45,302 bases of DNA, from positions 1-45,302 of the forward strand of contig NZ_BQIP01000033.1 in assembly GCF_021602585.1 (NCBI RefSeq). The letters are read 5' to 3'. The notes beneath the pieces were generated by a model that worked only from the letters and a program-made list of their open reading frames with translations, had not been told where the DNA came from and made no database searches. The position numbers and the translations under genes are program-made. The DNA is from Pseudomonas faucium. GTDB lineage: Bacteria; Pseudomonadota; Gammaproteobacteria; Pseudomonadales; Pseudomonadaceae. Of the stretch, positions 16,799-24,778 are shown piece by piece. Numbering within the stretch: the stretch's first letter is position 1; every line of letters starts with the position of its first letter.

Positions 16799-17143
16799 TC
16801 AGCCGCCGGCCTTGCCCACCGCGTCCATGGCGCGGGCCGAGTAGACCAGCGCGGCACCGGCATTCATCGCCACGGCCACGCCCAGGGCCTCGGCGAGTTC
16901 TTCACGGGTGGCGCCTTGCTTGAGCGCCTGCTGCGAATGCACGGCGATGCAGCCGTCGCAGCGGGTGGTGACGGCCACGGCCAGGGAGATCAGCTCGCGG
17001 GTCTTGGCATCCAGGTGGTTGGTCTTGGCACCGGCGCCGCTGGCGGTCATGTAGCCGGCCACGGTGTCGGGGGACAACTGCTTGAGATCGCCGATGCCGG
17101 CCATCAACTGCTTACGGTAGGCGTCCCAGTCCATCATGCTCAT
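16799..17143 (-). CDS. Carboxymuconolactone decarboxylase (AhpD-like) family protein
   Basis: A 114-residue all-helical protein of the CMD/AhpD superfamily. The redox motif Cys62-x2-Cys65-x3-His69 (RCDGCIAVHS) is intact, which points to alkylhydroperoxidase/thiol activity rather than true lactone decarboxylase, whose members lack this pair. ATG 17143 has AAGGTG at proper spacing; a GTG nine bases earlier has no ribosome site. It stands alone behind a REP pair. Confidence 0.85.
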   Translation of the reverse strand: MSMMDWDAYRKQLMAGIGDLKQLSPDTVAGYMTASGAGAKTNHLDAKTRELISLAVAVTTRCDGCIAVHSQQALKQGATREELAEALGVAVAMNAGAALVYSARAMDAVGKAGG

Positions 17144-17215
17144 CGTCTTCACCTTGGGGAGGTTGCGAGTGGAGCTATGAGGCTAGTCGAAGATGGCGGG
17201 GTCTGTGCGGGCCTC

Positions 17216-17272
17216 ATCGCCGGCAAGCCGGCTCCCACGGGGTGTAGCTGTGGGAGCCGGCTTGCCGGCGAT
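17216..17272. repeat. REP pair (complete inverted repeat)
   Basis: ATCGCCGGCAAGCCGGCTCCCAC and its exact complement face each other across an 11-base loop. This is the common Pseudomonas REP doublet. It fills the gap between the divergent ends of the CMD-like gene and the lpxO stop. Confidence 0.85.
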
Positions 17273-17289
17273 AGGGCCGAAAGGGCCAA

Positions 17290-18189
17290 TCAGATATAGA
17301 CGAACACCAGCACCAGCGCCGCCACCACCAGCCATTTCTCCAGGTAGTAGCGCATGCGGTTGCGCTTCTTCAGCGCCTTGCCGCGTTCGCGGATCTTGTA
17401 GATGCGGGTGAACAGGCGGTTGATGCCGCCGGTCTTGTCGTTGGCATCGTTCGGCGCTGCCGCCGCGGCCATCACGTTGCGGCTGAACCAGCGGTTGAAC
17501 GCGGTGGCCCAGCGGTACTTGAGCGGGCGCTCGACGTCGCAGAACAGGATGATGCGGTTGTGCTCGGTGGTGTTGGCGGCGTAGTGGATGTAGGTTTCGT
17601 CGAACACCACACCCTCACCGTCGCGCCAGGAATACTTCTCGCCGTCCACGTCGATGTAGCAGCCATCGTCGTTCGGCGTGTCCAGGCCCAGGTGGTAGCG
17701 GTAGGAGCCGGCATACGGGTCGCGGTGGCGCACCAGCTTGGCGCCTGGCGGCAGGGTGGCGAACATCGCCGCCTTGACCGTGCCGATGCCCTGCAGCAGC
17801 TCGGTGGTGCGCGGGCACAGGGTCATCGCCGACGGGTGGCTTTCGCCGTACCACTTCAGGTAGAAGCGCTTCCAGCCGGTCTTGAAGAACGAATTGAAGC
17901 CGACGTCGTCATAATTGTCGGACTTCTTGATCTCGCCCACATGCAGCAGGCGCTGGGCTTCCTCGCGAATCTCCTGCCAATGGTCCTGCAGCGGCTGCAG
18001 CTCGGGGAAGGCTTGCACCGGCAGGTAGGGCTTGGCCGGGTGCTTGGAGAACAGGTAGAGGAAGCTGTTGACCGGGGCCAGGAAGCTTGAGTGGTCACCG
18101 AGCTGGCGAGTCAGCTTGTGACGTACCCGACCGCGCAGGTGAACATAGGCGATCGAGAGGACGAAGATCAGTACGAGTGCAATTTTCAT
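17290..18189 (-). CDS. lpxO: Lipid A hydroxylase LpxO (aspartyl/asparaginyl beta-hydroxylase family)
   Basis: A 299-residue Fe(II)/2-oxoglutarate oxygenase that adds a 2-hydroxyl to a lipid A acyl chain. The N-terminal helix (MKIALVLIFVLSIAYVHLRG) is membrane-embedded and a second hydrophobic stretch closes the C-terminus (WLVVAALVLVFVYI). The iron ligands are His155-x-Asp157 (VRHRDPYAG) and probably His202 (ETYIHYAANTTEHNR), with Arg212 for 2-oxoglutarate. Length matches Pseudomonas LpxO. ATG 18189 is chosen; residues further upstream do not resemble the family. It is divergent from thpR with 157 bases between. Confidence 0.88.
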   Translation of the reverse strand: MKIALVLIFVLSIAYVHLRGRVRHKLTRQLGDHSSFLAPVNSFLYLFSKHPAKPYLPVQAFPELQPLQDHWQEIREEAQRLLHVGEIKKSDNYDDVGFNSFFKTGWKRFYLKWYGESHPSAMTLCPRTTELLQGIGTVKAAMFATLPPGAKLVRHRDPYAGSYRYHLGLDTPNDDGCYIDVDGEKYSWRDGEGVVFDETYIHYAANTTEHNRIILFCDVERPLKYRWATAFNRWFSRNVMAAAAAPNDANDKTGGINRLFTRIYKIRERGKALKKRNRMRYYLEKWLVVAALVLVFVYI

Positions 18190-18346
18190 GGACGATTCTT
18201 TGTCGAAAAATGGCCATGCGCCATGGCATAAGCCCGCCAGCATAAACAATCATGGGGCGAGTTTGTAGATATTGTTGGCCGATTGACGGGCGACTTAGGT
18301 GTAATGCCCTGCAGACTGCACAAACGTTTTAGTACAAGGAGCAACC

Positions 18347-18892
18347 ATGGTTCAGGCCATGCGCCCCAGCGGCGCCCCCTTCAAGCGGCTGTTCTTCGCC
18401 TTGCCGGTTGCCGATGCCCAGCGCCGGGCGCTGGCCCAGTGGCGGCGCGGCCTGAACCTGCGCAGCGGCAAGCCGGTGGCGAGCGAGAACTTCCACCTGA
18501 CCTTGCTGTTTCTGGGCGATGTGGACGCCGCGCAGGTGCCGGCGATCTGCGCCGCGGTGGACAACATCGCCCGCCCGGGCGCGCCGCTGCGCCTGCTGCT
18601 CGACCAGTTGAAGGCCTGGCCACGGGCCAATGTGCTGGTGCTGGAGCCGCAAGAGGCGCCGCCGGCGTTGCGCCAGCTGGTCTATGGGCTGCAGCAGGCG
18701 CTGCTGCCCATGGGCTTTGCCGAGCAGGCCCGTGAATACCGCCCGCACCTGACCCTGTCACGCGAGTTTCGCGGCCAGGCGCCTGAAGCCACGGTGGCGC
18801 CCGACTTTTTCCTGACGGCCCGGCACTTCACGCTCTTCGAGTCGCGCAAAGGCCAGTACTGGCCGCTGGCGCAGTGGCCGTTGACGGCATGA
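18347..18892 (+). CDS. thpR: RNA 2',3'-cyclic phosphodiesterase ThpR
   Basis: A 181-residue member of the 2H phosphoesterase (LigT) family, which opens 2',3'-cyclic phosphate ends of RNA. Both HxT motifs are present: His50-Leu-Thr52 (FHLTLLFLG) and His134-Leu-Thr136 (YRPHLTLSR). AAGGA sits 6 bases before ATG 18347. The stop is 7 bases from the stop of the convergent receptor gene. Confidence 0.88.
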   Translation: MVQAMRPSGAPFKRLFFALPVADAQRRALAQWRRGLNLRSGKPVASENFHLTLLFLGDVDAAQVPAICAAVDNIARPGAPLRLLLDQLKAWPRANVLVLEPQEAPPALRQLVYGLQQALLPMGFAEQAREYRPHLTLSREFRGQAPEATVAPDFFLTARHFTLFESRKGQYWPLAQWPLTA

Positions 18893-18899
18893 GAGCGGA

Positions 18900-21335
18900 T
18901 CAAAACTCGGGCGTGTACTTGACCGTGAACATGAAGTTGCGCGGCTCGCCGTAGTTGTTGCTGCCGTTGAGCTGGTTGAAGCCGGCCACCCAGTACTTCT
19001 TGTCGAACAGGTTGTTGCCGTTGACCGCCAGGCTTACTTCAGGCGTCAGCTGGTAGGCCAGGCGCGCGCTCCACACGGTGTAGCCGGGCACGGTGTAGGT
19101 GCGCTCGTAGCCCAGGGTGTGGCTCTGGGTGGTGAAGCCCAGGCCCGTGCTCCAGCGCTGGCCGTCCAGCGGCAGGGTGTAGTCGGCCCAGGCGCGCAGC
19201 ATGTGCTTGGGCGTCCACTGGCTGTACACGCGGCCTTCTTCCTCCGGGTCGTCGAGGAACTTGGTGGTGTTGTAGGTGTAGCCGGCAAACAGTTGCAGGC
19301 CGCTGAGCACTTCGCCGCTGATCTCGGCCTCGATGCCCTGGCTGCGCACCTTGCCGGCGGCGGTGGAGCAGTACCAGTCATCGCAGGCAAAGCCTGAGGC
19401 CACGTCGGTGACGGCGCGGTTTTCCTGGTCGTAGCGGAACAGCGCCAGCGAGGCGTTGACCCGGCCATCGAGCAGCTCGCCCTTCAGACCCGTCTCGTAG
19501 TTGCTGCCGATCACCGGCTTGAGCGGCTGGTTGTTCACCGCGCGTTCGGTCTGCGGCACGAACACGTCGGTGTAGCTGGCGTACCAGGCCCATTCGTGGG
19601 TCAGGTCATAGACGAAACCTGCGTAGGGCGTGACTTCGCCGGTCTCGGTCATGCGGCTGGTGGGGTAGCGGGTGCCAGGGTCGCTATGGCTGTCGAAGTC
19701 GATCGAGTCCCAGCTGTAGTCGAACCAGCTGACCCGCGAGCCGACGATCAGGGTCAGGTCGTCGCTGGGCTTGATGCGCCACACGCCATACAGGCCCTTC
19801 TGGCGGATGTCGTAGCTGGCCTTGTTGGCGCGTGCCAGCTTGCCGTCGAGCAGGCTGTCGCGGCTGGGCTCGGGGCGGTGGTGGTCGATGTCGAAGAGGC
19901 TGTCGCCCGAGGCGTCGAAGTTGCGCCAGTAGGCGTCGTCGGAGGTCAGCTTGGAGTAGTTGCCGCCGACGGTGATTTCGTGGGCCAGGGGGCCGGTGTC
20001 GAAGTGGCCGACCAGGTTCATGTCCAGGCCCAGCTTGGTGTTGTGAAAATCGGTGATCCAGTCGGCGTAGGTGATACCGGTGCCATCGGCTTTCACGCCC
20101 TGGCCGGTGGACTGCACGCGCTGGTGCGTGGAGGTGTTGGTTTCGTCCATGCGCACGGCGGCGGCCTTGAACGCCCAGTCGTCGTTGAAACGGTGCTCCA
20201 GGTCCAGGTAGTAGGTGGTGACGTCGGTTTCGGCGCGGCTCCAGCGGGCGCCGGTGAAGGTCGAGCGTGGCAGGTCGACCGGCTTGCCGTCGGCATAGCG
20301 GGGGATGCCGCGCAGCATTGGCCGCGACTGCTGGCGGTTGTAGCTGATGCCGCCGCCCACCGTGGTGGCGTCGTTCAGGTCGATGTCCAGCGCGCCATAC
20401 AAGGAGTGGGACTTGCCCCACTGGTAATCGATGAAGCTGTCGCTCTGGTCCTCGTCGGCGACCATCCGGCCGCGCACCCGGCCGTCGTCGGTCAGCGGGC
20501 CGCCGGCGTCCAGTTGCAGGCCGTAGTGGTCCCAGCTGCCGGCCTTGCCGGTGACGCTCACGGTCGGCGTGGCCTGGCCGCGCTTGCGCACCAGGTTGAT
20601 CGCACCACCCGGGCTGCCGGTGCCTTGCAGCAGGCCCGAGGCGCCGCGCAGCACTTCGACGCGGTCGAAGAACACCAGGTCCTGGGTCGCCCAGTTGCCC
20701 AGCGAGTAGTTGTTGCGCGGGATCGGCACGCCGTCGTATTGCCAGTCGTCGATCTGGAAGCCGCGCGAGGTCACCACCACGCCCGGGCCGATGCCCTGGG
20801 CGCCGACGATGCCGGTGGTGTGGTTGAGGGCGTCCTGCAGGTCGGTGATGCCTTGGTCATCGAGCTGCTTGCGGGTAATCACCGTGATCGACTGGGGGAT
20901 TTCCTTGAGGCTGTGGGTGCCCTTGCCCAGGGTGACCGCACGGGCGGCATACGAGCCGCTGCCTTCGCTGGTGGCGTCGAGGTAGTCGTCGGTGATGCTG
21001 GTGCTCCCCAGCTCCAGTGCATCACCGCCTTGGCTGGCCGGGGCCACGCTGAAGTGCCCGCTGCTGCTCACCCGCAATTGCAGGCCGCTGCCGGCCAGGG
21101 CCGCTTGCATGGCTTGCTCGGCGCTCATCTGGCCGACCACGGCCGGGGCCTGCTTGCCCCGTACCAGCGCAGGTTCCAGGGCGATGATGGTGCCGCTCTG
21201 GCTGGCAATACGGTTGAGGGTGGTGGCCAGGCTTGCGGGCGGCAGGTCGAACGCCAGGGCCTGGGCCTGGGCAAGGGCGTGGAAACTGGTGAGGGCGGCG
21301 ACCAGGGGCAGGGCGCGGGGCCAGAGGTTGTGCAC
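18900..21335 (-). CDS. TonB-dependent siderophore receptor with STN signalling domain
   Basis: An 811-residue outer-membrane receptor. A signal peptide ends near HALAQA; the periplasmic STN domain (about 28-98, FDLPPASLATTLNRIASQSG) contacts FecR. A TonB-box-like segment lies about 108-120, the plug follows (HSLKEIPQSITVITRKQLDD), then a 22-strand barrel ending in KYTPEF. This is an FpvA/FoxA-type ferric-siderophore transducer. The siderophore is not identifiable. fecR and fecI-type genes lie directly upstream on the same strand, and a Fur-box-like site stands 68 bases before the start, so expression is expected under iron limitation and auto-signalling. Confidence 0.92.
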   Translation of the reverse strand: MHNLWPRALPLVAALTSFHALAQAQALAFDLPPASLATTLNRIASQSGTIIALEPALVRGKQAPAVVGQMSAEQAMQAALAGSGLQLRVSSSGHFSVAPASQGGDALELGSTSITDDYLDATSEGSGSYAARAVTLGKGTHSLKEIPQSITVITRKQLDDQGITDLQDALNHTTGIVGAQGIGPGVVVTSRGFQIDDWQYDGVPIPRNNYSLGNWATQDLVFFDRVEVLRGASGLLQGTGSPGGAINLVRKRGQATPTVSVTGKAGSWDHYGLQLDAGGPLTDDGRVRGRMVADEDQSDSFIDYQWGKSHSLYGALDIDLNDATTVGGGISYNRQQSRPMLRGIPRYADGKPVDLPRSTFTGARWSRAETDVTTYYLDLEHRFNDDWAFKAAAVRMDETNTSTHQRVQSTGQGVKADGTGITYADWITDFHNTKLGLDMNLVGHFDTGPLAHEITVGGNYSKLTSDDAYWRNFDASGDSLFDIDHHRPEPSRDSLLDGKLARANKASYDIRQKGLYGVWRIKPSDDLTLIVGSRVSWFDYSWDSIDFDSHSDPGTRYPTSRMTETGEVTPYAGFVYDLTHEWAWYASYTDVFVPQTERAVNNQPLKPVIGSNYETGLKGELLDGRVNASLALFRYDQENRAVTDVASGFACDDWYCSTAAGKVRSQGIEAEISGEVLSGLQLFAGYTYNTTKFLDDPEEEGRVYSQWTPKHMLRAWADYTLPLDGQRWSTGLGFTTQSHTLGYERTYTVPGYTVWSARLAYQLTPEVSLAVNGNNLFDKKYWVAGFNQLNGSNNYGEPRNFMFTVKYTPEF

Positions 21336-21402
21336 GGAATTCTCCCGATTGTGTTGGCTTGTCAGGAGATAGGTGCAACGAGAAATGAAAACCGGACACG
21401 CT

Positions 21403-21417
21403 TGATAATGATTTTCA
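21403..21417 (-). promoter_or_regulatory. Fur box before the siderophore receptor
   Basis: TGATAATGATTTTCA matches the 7-1-7 Fur consensus TGATAAT-n-ATTATCA in 13 of 14 positions. It lies between the fecR stop and the receptor start. Confidence 0.75.
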
Positions 21418-21420
21418 TGA

Positions 21421-22395
21421 TTATTTTTGCGCAGGGCCGATCAGGGTCAGCCACGGGCCATAGTGCTCGACGCTGATCGGCAGGCTTTCGGCCAGCGCCT
21501 GCAGGGCTTGCCGGGGCTGGTCGAGGGGGAATACGCCTTGCACCCGCAGGTTGCGCACCGCAGGGGCGACCCGCAGGTAGCCGCGCTGGTATGGGCGCAG
21601 GGCATCGATCACCGCTTGCAGCGGTTCGTCGAGCACTTCCAGGCGGCCATCCAGCCAGGCGGCGCGCTGCTGTTGCTCATCGGCCAGCGCTTCGATGGCG
21701 TTGCCGTGCAGCAGCGCCGCCTGGCCCTGTTGCAGGTCGAGCCATTGGCCGTCGGGCAGGCTGGTGCGCACGCTGTGCTCGAGCACCACGACCCGCGTGG
21801 CGGTGGCTTCCTGGCTGACCAGAAAACGCGTGCCCAGGGCCTGGGCCTGCCCCTGGGCAGTGCGCACGCGCAAGGGGCGGCGGGGGTCGGCGGCAACCTC
21901 GATCAGCAGCTGGCCCCGGCGCAGCACCAGCAGGCGCTGCCCGGCGTCGAAATACAGGTCCACGGCGCTGGCGCTGTCGAGGCTCAGGCGGCTGCCGTCG
22001 GCGAGGGTGAAACTGCGGCGCTCGCCACTGCCGGTATGCAGGTCGGCCAGCCAGTTCTGCGCCGTGTCGCTGCGCCAGCCGCCCCACAGGGCGCCACCGC
22101 ACAGCCCGACACTGGCCAGCGCCGCGAGCACGTCACGCCGCGAGTGGGTGGGCTGCAGCAACACTTGGCGCGCCTCGGCGGCATGGCCCGGGGCGCGTTG
22201 CTCCAGGGCGCGCAAGGTGGCGACCGGCTTGCCCAGGCGGCGCTGCAGGCGCTCCCAGGCCTGCTGGTGGGCCGGGTCCTGCTGCAGCCAGTGGGCCAGG
22301 CGTTGCAGCAGGGCGTCGTCGGGCGTGCGGGCGTTGAGCGCCACCATCCAGTCGATGGCCTGTTCGCTGACCGCGTCGAGCTTGCCGCGGCTCAC
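21421..22395 (-). CDS. FecR family anti-sigma/sigma regulator
   Basis: A 324-residue inner-membrane regulator. The N-terminal cytoplasmic part (AIDWMVALNARTPDDALLQR, then LAHWLQQDPAHQQAWERL) is the FecR sigma-binding domain; a membrane helix lies at about 88-107; the periplasmic FecR domain follows (GERRSFTLADGSRLSLDSAS). The start is GTG 22395, overlapping the stop of the sigma gene as GTGA, with GAGGTG upstream, so the two are translationally coupled. It relays receptor occupancy to the sigma factor. Confidence 0.88.
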   Translation of the reverse strand: MSRGKLDAVSEQAIDWMVALNARTPDDALLQRLAHWLQQDPAHQQAWERLQRRLGKPVATLRALEQRAPGHAAEARQVLLQPTHSRRDVLAALASVGLCGGALWGGWRSDTAQNWLADLHTGSGERRSFTLADGSRLSLDSASAVDLYFDAGQRLLVLRRGQLLIEVAADPRRPLRVRTAQGQAQALGTRFLVSQEATATRVVVLEHSVRTSLPDGQWLDLQQGQAALLHGNAIEALADEQQQRAAWLDGRLEVLDEPLQAVIDALRPYQRGYLRVAPAVRNLRVQGVFPLDQPRQALQALAESLPISVEHYGPWLTLIGPAQK

Positions 22396-22898
22396 GGCTG
22401 CACCTCGCACAGGTAGCACTGGCGCAGGGCCTGCTTCATGTAGCGGCTGACGGTGCGTTCGCTGATCTGCAGCCTGGCGCCGATGTCGACATAGCTCATG
22501 CCATCGAGCTGGCTGTACAGGAAGGCGGCCTTGACGATGGCGGGCAGGCCGTCGAGCACCTGGTCGATGGCCACCAGCGCCTCGATCAGCAGCAGTTGCT
22601 CTTCGGCGCTGGGGGCCACCGGCTCAGGCAGCAGCGCCAGGCGCTCGAGGTAGGCCTGTTCGAGCTGGCGGCGGCGGTGGCGATCGAAGATCAAGCGCCG
22701 CGCGATGGTAGAGAGGTAGGCGCGCGGTTGCGCGATGCTGTCGGGGTCCACGCGCGCGCCGAGCATCTGGCAGAAGGCTTCGGCGGCGGTGTCCTCGGCG
22801 TCGGCGCGGTTGCGCAGGCGCTTGTGGATGTGTTGGAGCAGCCAGCGGTGGTGGTCGCTGAAGAAAAAGCCCAGCTTGCGGGTCGACGTGCTGTCCAA
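22392..22898 (-). CDS. ECF RNA polymerase sigma factor, FecI type
   Basis: A 168-residue sigma factor. Region 2 (about 14-80) contains FSDHHRWLLQHIHKRLRNRA and the DTAAEAFCQML helix; region 4 (about 105-165) ends with SYVDIGARLQISERTVSRYM, the -35 binding helix-turn-helix. No in-frame ATG exists between the upstream stop and the conserved start, so initiation is assigned to TTG 22898, with only a distant GGA as ribosome site; this suggests weak translation. An out-of-frame ATG nearby leads to nothing. It should direct transcription of the linked receptor gene. Confidence 0.85.
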   Translation of the reverse strand: MDSTSTRKLGFFFSDHHRWLLQHIHKRLRNRADAEDTAAEAFCQMLGARVDPDSIAQPRAYLSTIARRLIFDRHRRRQLEQAYLERLALLPEPVAPSAEEQLLLIEALVAIDQVLDGLPAIVKAAFLYSQLDGMSYVDIGARLQISERTVSRYMKQALRQCYLCEVQP

Positions 22899-22919
22899 CG
22901 GCTGACATCCAAGTGTGAG

Positions 22920-22934
22920 TGTGAATCGTTCTCA
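22920..22934 (-). promoter_or_regulatory. Fur box before the ECF sigma gene
   Basis: On the minus strand TGAGAACGATTCACA fits the 7-1-7 Fur pattern (TGATAAT-n-ATTATCA) in 10 of 14 positions. It is 22 bases before the sigma start and overlaps nothing but the 39-base gap behind the oxidoreductase gene. Confidence 0.6.
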
Positions 22935-22937
22935 ATA

Positions 22938-23549
22938 TTAGCCGGGTCGCTGGATGCCTCGCAATGGGGCGGCATCGAACAGTTGCTCGCCCAGCTGCCG
23001 GGCGCTGGGCAGCAGCAGTGCGGCGGCGGGGCCTTCGCTGTCTTCGAGCAGGGTCGAGCTGAGCACTTCGGCGCCGCAGTAGTCGAAGATGCCGTGCTCG
23101 ATCTGCACGCGCATCGCTTCGCCATAGCCGTGGCGCTGGAAGGTGCCGGCATCGGCGCCGGCAATGGCCACCAGGTGCACCTTTTTGCCGCGCAGTTTCT
23201 TGACGATGCTGCCGTTGTCGTAGGCAAACGCCCAGCCGTGGCTGAACACGCGCTCGACCCAGCCTTTGAGCAGGGCCGGCAGCGACCACCAGTAGATCGG
23301 GTAGACCAGCACCAGCGTATCGGCGCTGTCGATGCGCGCCTGTTCGCGCAGCACATCGGCCGGTGGTGCGGCCTGGCCGCGGTGCACGGCGTGGTCGGCG
23401 AAGCTGAAGCGCGGGTCGAAGCCTTCGCTGGCGAGGTCGACGATCTCGCTGCTGTGGCCGGCGCTGGCCAGGCCGGCGGCGATTTGCTGGGCGAGGGCGT
23501 GGGTAAGGGACTGTGGGTCGTGGTGGCCGATGACGATCAGGGCGTGCAT
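22938..23549 (-). CDS. NAD(P)H-dependent oxidoreductase, flavodoxin-like (NQO1/MdaB type)
   Basis: A 203-residue flavoprotein with the flavodoxin-like quinone reductase fold. MHALIVIGHHDPQSLTHALA is the FMN/FAD phosphate-binding start, and VYPIYWWSLPALLKGWVERV is the diagnostic quinone-reductase stretch. Two-electron reduction of quinones or electrophiles is the family activity. Its start faces a stack of 14-bp repeats (23563-23618), so it is likely under tight control by a redox- or electrophile-sensing repressor not encoded here. Confidence 0.85.
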   Translation of the reverse strand: MHALIVIGHHDPQSLTHALAQQIAAGLASAGHSSEIVDLASEGFDPRFSFADHAVHRGQAAPPADVLREQARIDSADTLVLVYPIYWWSLPALLKGWVERVFSHGWAFAYDNGSIVKKLRGKKVHLVAIAGADAGTFQRHGYGEAMRVQIEHGIFDYCGAEVLSSTLLEDSEGPAAALLLPSARQLGEQLFDAAPLRGIQRPG

Positions 23550-23562
23550 GGGGTTCTCCTGG

Positions 23563-23618
23563 GGATGTTATCTACTTTAGGTAACCTACTATTGGTAAGT
23601 TACTTTTGGTAGGATCCA
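23563..23618 (-). promoter_or_regulatory. Operator of 14-bp tandem units before the quinone reductase gene
   Basis: Read on the minus strand three units follow each other without gaps: AGTAACTTACCAAT, AGTAGGTTACCTAA, AGTAGATAACATCC; a fourth, TGGATCCTACCAAA, precedes them. The core TTACC recurs every 14 bases. It begins 14 bases upstream of the start codon. Such spaced GTAA/TTAC signals resemble HxlR- or TetR-type operators (inference). Confidence 0.6.
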
Positions 23619-23640
23619 GGTGTCAAGCGGTGATTGATTG

Positions 23641-23683
23641 GGGCCGCTTTGCGGCCCATCGCGGATAAATCCGCTCCTACAGG
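23641..23683. repeat. Double-hairpin repeat, likely terminator of the AraC gene
   Basis: GGGCCGC-TTT-GCGGCCC is followed by GCGGA-TAAA-TCCGC and TCCTAC. The second part, CATCGCGGATAAATCCGCTC, recurs twice at 32 kb, marking a dispersed Pseudomonas palindrome. It lies 9 bases beyond the AraC stop. Confidence 0.65.
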
Positions 23684-23692
23684 CCCCTGCAA

Positions 23693-24634
23693 TTACACAG
23701 GCAAACTCTGATAAGGCAGCTCATCCCCCGGGCTGCGTTCGAACTGGCGCTTGTACTCGCGGCTGAACTGCGAGGTGCTCTGGTACCCCACCCGGTGCGC
23801 CGCCTGCGCCACCCCAAGCCCTTCGCCAATCAGCATCTGCTGCGCCTTGAGCAACCTCAGGCGCTTGAGGTACTGCATCGGCGCCATGTCGGTGCAGCGC
23901 TTGAAGTGCTCATGAAAGGTCGACACGCTCATGTTGGCGCGCGCCGCCAGGTCCTCGACGCTCAGCGGCTCGCTGTAGTGCTCGCGCAGGTGGGCGAGGG
24001 CGGCGGCGATGCGGGCGAAGTGCCCTTGCTGTTCCACCAGTGCCCTCAGCACCCCGGCCTGCGGGCCGCGCAGCGCGGTGTACAGCACCTCGCGCACCCG
24101 CGCAGGGCCGAGCACCTTGGCATCCAGCGGGTCCTGCAGGCAGCGCAGCAGGCGCTCGACGCTGTCGCGCATCGGCGCATCCAGCGCAGCCGAAGTCATC
24201 GACTGGGGCGTTTGCGCCTGCACCGGCGCGCCGGGCGCCAGGCCCATGCTCTGCACCAGCTCGCTGAGCACGCCGCGGTCGATATCCACCGCCACCCCCA
24301 GCAACGGCGCCTCGGCGGTGGCGAAGGTTTCGCACATGAAGGGCACCGACAACGCCTGCACCAGGTAGTGGCCGGCGCCGTATTCCAGGGTCCGCGGCCC
24401 CAGGCGCGCCAGTTTGCTGCCCTGGGCCAGGATCATCAGGCTCGGCTCGTACAGCTGCGGGCTGCTGGCCACATAGTGCTCCCAGCTCAGCACCTGCACC
24501 TGGGGCAGGTGCGTGGGCACGAAGCCTGGGCGGGTGGCCAGGCAGCGGATCAGGGTGCACAACGTGGCGTTGGCGTCGACGTGGCGAGTCAGTTCCATGA
24601 TGAACCAGGGCAGAGAATCAGACACTGGCATCAT
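23693..24634 (-). CDS. AraC family regulator with AraC_N domain (YqhC-like)
   Basis: A 313-residue regulator. The N-terminal half is the AraC_N type (LTRHVDANATLCTLIRCLAT, then GHYLVQALSVPFMCETFATA); the C-terminal HTH pair reads SVEDLAARANMSVSTFHEHF and HRVGYQSTSQFSREYKRQFE. It is divergent from a zinc aldehyde reductase/alcohol dehydrogenase, the same pairing as YqhC/YqhD, so aldehyde-responsive activation of that gene is likely. The start is uncertain: ATG 24634 and the internal ATG 24598 (MELTRHVD) both lack a clear ribosome site. Confidence 0.85.
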   Translation of the reverse strand: MMPVSDSLPWFIMELTRHVDANATLCTLIRCLATRPGFVPTHLPQVQVLSWEHYVASSPQLYEPSLMILAQGSKLARLGPRTLEYGAGHYLVQALSVPFMCETFATAEAPLLGVAVDIDRGVLSELVQSMGLAPGAPVQAQTPQSMTSAALDAPMRDSVERLLRCLQDPLDAKVLGPARVREVLYTALRGPQAGVLRALVEQQGHFARIAAALAHLREHYSEPLSVEDLAARANMSVSTFHEHFKRCTDMAPMQYLKRLRLLKAQQMLIGEGLGVAQAAHRVGYQSTSQFSREYKRQFERSPGDELPYQSLPV

Positions 24635-24675
24635 CGCAGATTGAAGGCCAGGCGCCAGGTGGCCAGGGCAAGGTT

Positions 24676-24705
24676 CGGAGAATCAGGCATGCATGCCGGA
24701 GAATC
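24676..24705. promoter_or_regulatory. Pair of direct repeats, AraC-type site
   Basis: CGGAGAATC occurs at 24676 and again at 24697, exactly 21 bases (two helical turns) apart, inside the divergent promoter region between the AraC gene and the alcohol dehydrogenase. Direct repeats at this spacing are the usual form of AraC-family sites. Confidence 0.5.
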
Positions 24706-24778
24706 TGCCGTGGGCAGGGCGGTTTTCGGCGCGCAGAATTCGCCGCCTGAATCGTTTCACTTCTATGCGAGGTCCTGC

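Noticed and set aside
19596-21476. A 626-codon frame opposite the siderophore receptor
   Set aside because: It is the antisense shadow of the TonB-dependent receptor and is rich in Val, Ala, Gly and His, with no recognisable domain.
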